64,000 nucleotides of DNA. Source: JAHRVQ01 sp051278195 (GTDB taxonomy: Bacteria > Pseudomonadota > Gammaproteobacteria > Pseudomonadales > Azotimanducaceae). Made by a program: the position numbers and the translations under genes. The stretch is from assembly GCA_051278195.1 (NCBI GenBank), contig JBNMQM010000011.1, positions 22,043 through 86,042 on the forward strand. Reading direction: 5' to 3'. This document shows, one piece after another, positions 63,538 to 64,000 of this stretch (within the stretch, counting starts at the first letter, position 1; each line of letters opens with the position of its first letter). Below the pieces are notes generated by a model, which saw only the letters and a list, made by a program, of their open reading frames with translations, was not told the DNA's origin and did no database searches.

Positions 63538-64000
63538 ATGAACACGATTCCCGCACTCGAAGCTCACCAGGCAGAACTGACCAAACTCCGTCGTGACATT
63601 CACCAACACCCAGAACTTGCCTTCGAAGAACATCGGACAGCACGGATCGTTGCAGAAACACTGCTTGCCCTTGGTATTGAAGTCGAAACGGGTATCGCTG
63701 GAACCGGTGTCGTCGGTTCCATCCAAAAAGGTCGCGGTAACCGCGCCATTGGTCTGCGAGCTGATCTAGATGCACTGCCCATCCATGAAGCCAATGAATT
63801 TTCACATGCTTCTAAACACCCTGGCAAGATGCATGCCTGTGGCCATGACGGACACACCGCGATGCTATTGGGCGCGGCAAAATACTTGAAAGAAGAAGCC
63901 AACTTTGAAGGCACAGTGCACCTGATATTTCAGCCCGCTGAAGAAAATGAGGGCGGCGGCAAAGCAATGATCGAAGCAGGCCTATTTGATCGTTTTCCGG
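63538..64000 (+). CDS. M20 family amidohydrolase, 5' part
   Basis: N-terminal 154 residues; the rest is past the right edge. MNTIPALEAHQAELTKLRRD, HQHPELAFEE, metal-site GLRADLDALPI and HACGHDGHTAML, and LIFQPAEEN with the general-base Glu pair. This is the M20 (hippurate hydrolase/amidohydrolase HipO-like) family. The frame stays open to 64000. It begins 57 nt after the cyclotransferase stop, on the same strand. Confidence 0.92.
   Translation, partial: MNTIPALEAHQAELTKLRRDIHQHPELAFEEHRTARIVAETLLALGIEVETGIAGTGVVGSIQKGRGNRAIGLRADLDALPIHEANEFSHASKHPGKMHACGHDGHTAMLLGAAKYLKEEANFEGTVHLIFQPAEENEGGGKAMIEAGLFDRFP

Overview
The window looks like a chromosomal segment of a free-living, probably marine gammaproteobacterium. 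The evidence is the pseudomonad/xanthomonad-type gene orders (fimV-truA-trpF-trpB-trpA-folC-dedD-cvpA, and sdhCDAB-sucAB-lpd-sucCD with divergent gltA), a FimV polar hub protein, DUF1631, DUF4892 and DUF3014 proteins, and several lipid or aromatic catabolic genes. I cannot assign a genus from the sequence. No tRNA, rRNA, CRISPR array, prophage or intact insertion sequence was seen.

Layout. 1-9671 (minus strand): asd, fimV, truA, trpF, trpB, trpA, folC, dedD (SPOR) and the 5' part of cvpA. 9776-18294: a LysR regulator, aroC, folE, a DUF4892 lipoprotein-like/periplasmic protein, sixA, a DUF1631 protein and htpG. 18420-31698: a TCA-cycle supercluster (sdhCDAB, sucAB, lpd, sucCD on minus; gltA and ppiB on plus). 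31830-37587: a decayed epoxide-hydrolase-like gene, an excisionase-HTH/receiver protein, a D-2-hydroxyacid dehydrogenase, an acyl-CoA dehydrogenase and a VWA/Sel1 pair. 37705-41199: the inner-membrane half of a LapBC-like type I secretion system. 41245-49858: DUF3014, a class II aldolase beside mtnA (methylthio-sugar salvage), an LLM-class oxidoreductase, and a leuC-leuD-cimA-galT operon. 49964-64000: a large orphan protein with a cyclase-like domain, a GNAT acetyltransferase, a coniferyl-aldehyde-dehydrogenase-like enzyme, a catalytic-domain-less S9-type propeller, an MBL hydrolase with a decayed yjbQ behind it, an enoyl-CoA hydratase, an alpha/beta hydrolase, a DUF5916 outer-membrane protein, a Cof HAD phosphatase, a ChaC-like cyclotransferase and the start of an M20 amidohydrolase.

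How genes work together. The 18-31 kb block supplies 2-oxoglutarate dehydrogenase, succinyl-CoA synthetase, succinate dehydrogenase and citrate synthase. The leuCD-cimA operon is the expected set for threonine-independent isoleucine synthesis by citramalate, lacking only leuB. trpF, trpB and trpA carry the late tryptophan steps and aroC makes chorismate.

The most notable observations are two pseudogenes that appear only when short intergenic stretches are translated by hand (an LEH/SnoaL-like gene and yjbQ), an orphan 764-residue protein with a divergent nucleotide-cyclase-like domain, a stand-alone prolyl-oligopeptidase-like propeller, tandem in-frame repeats in fimV and cimA, a hairpin-forming 21-bp repeat between DUF1631 and htpG, and the absence of accD and leuB from loci where they usually lie. 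I found no clear new multi-gene defence or mobile system.
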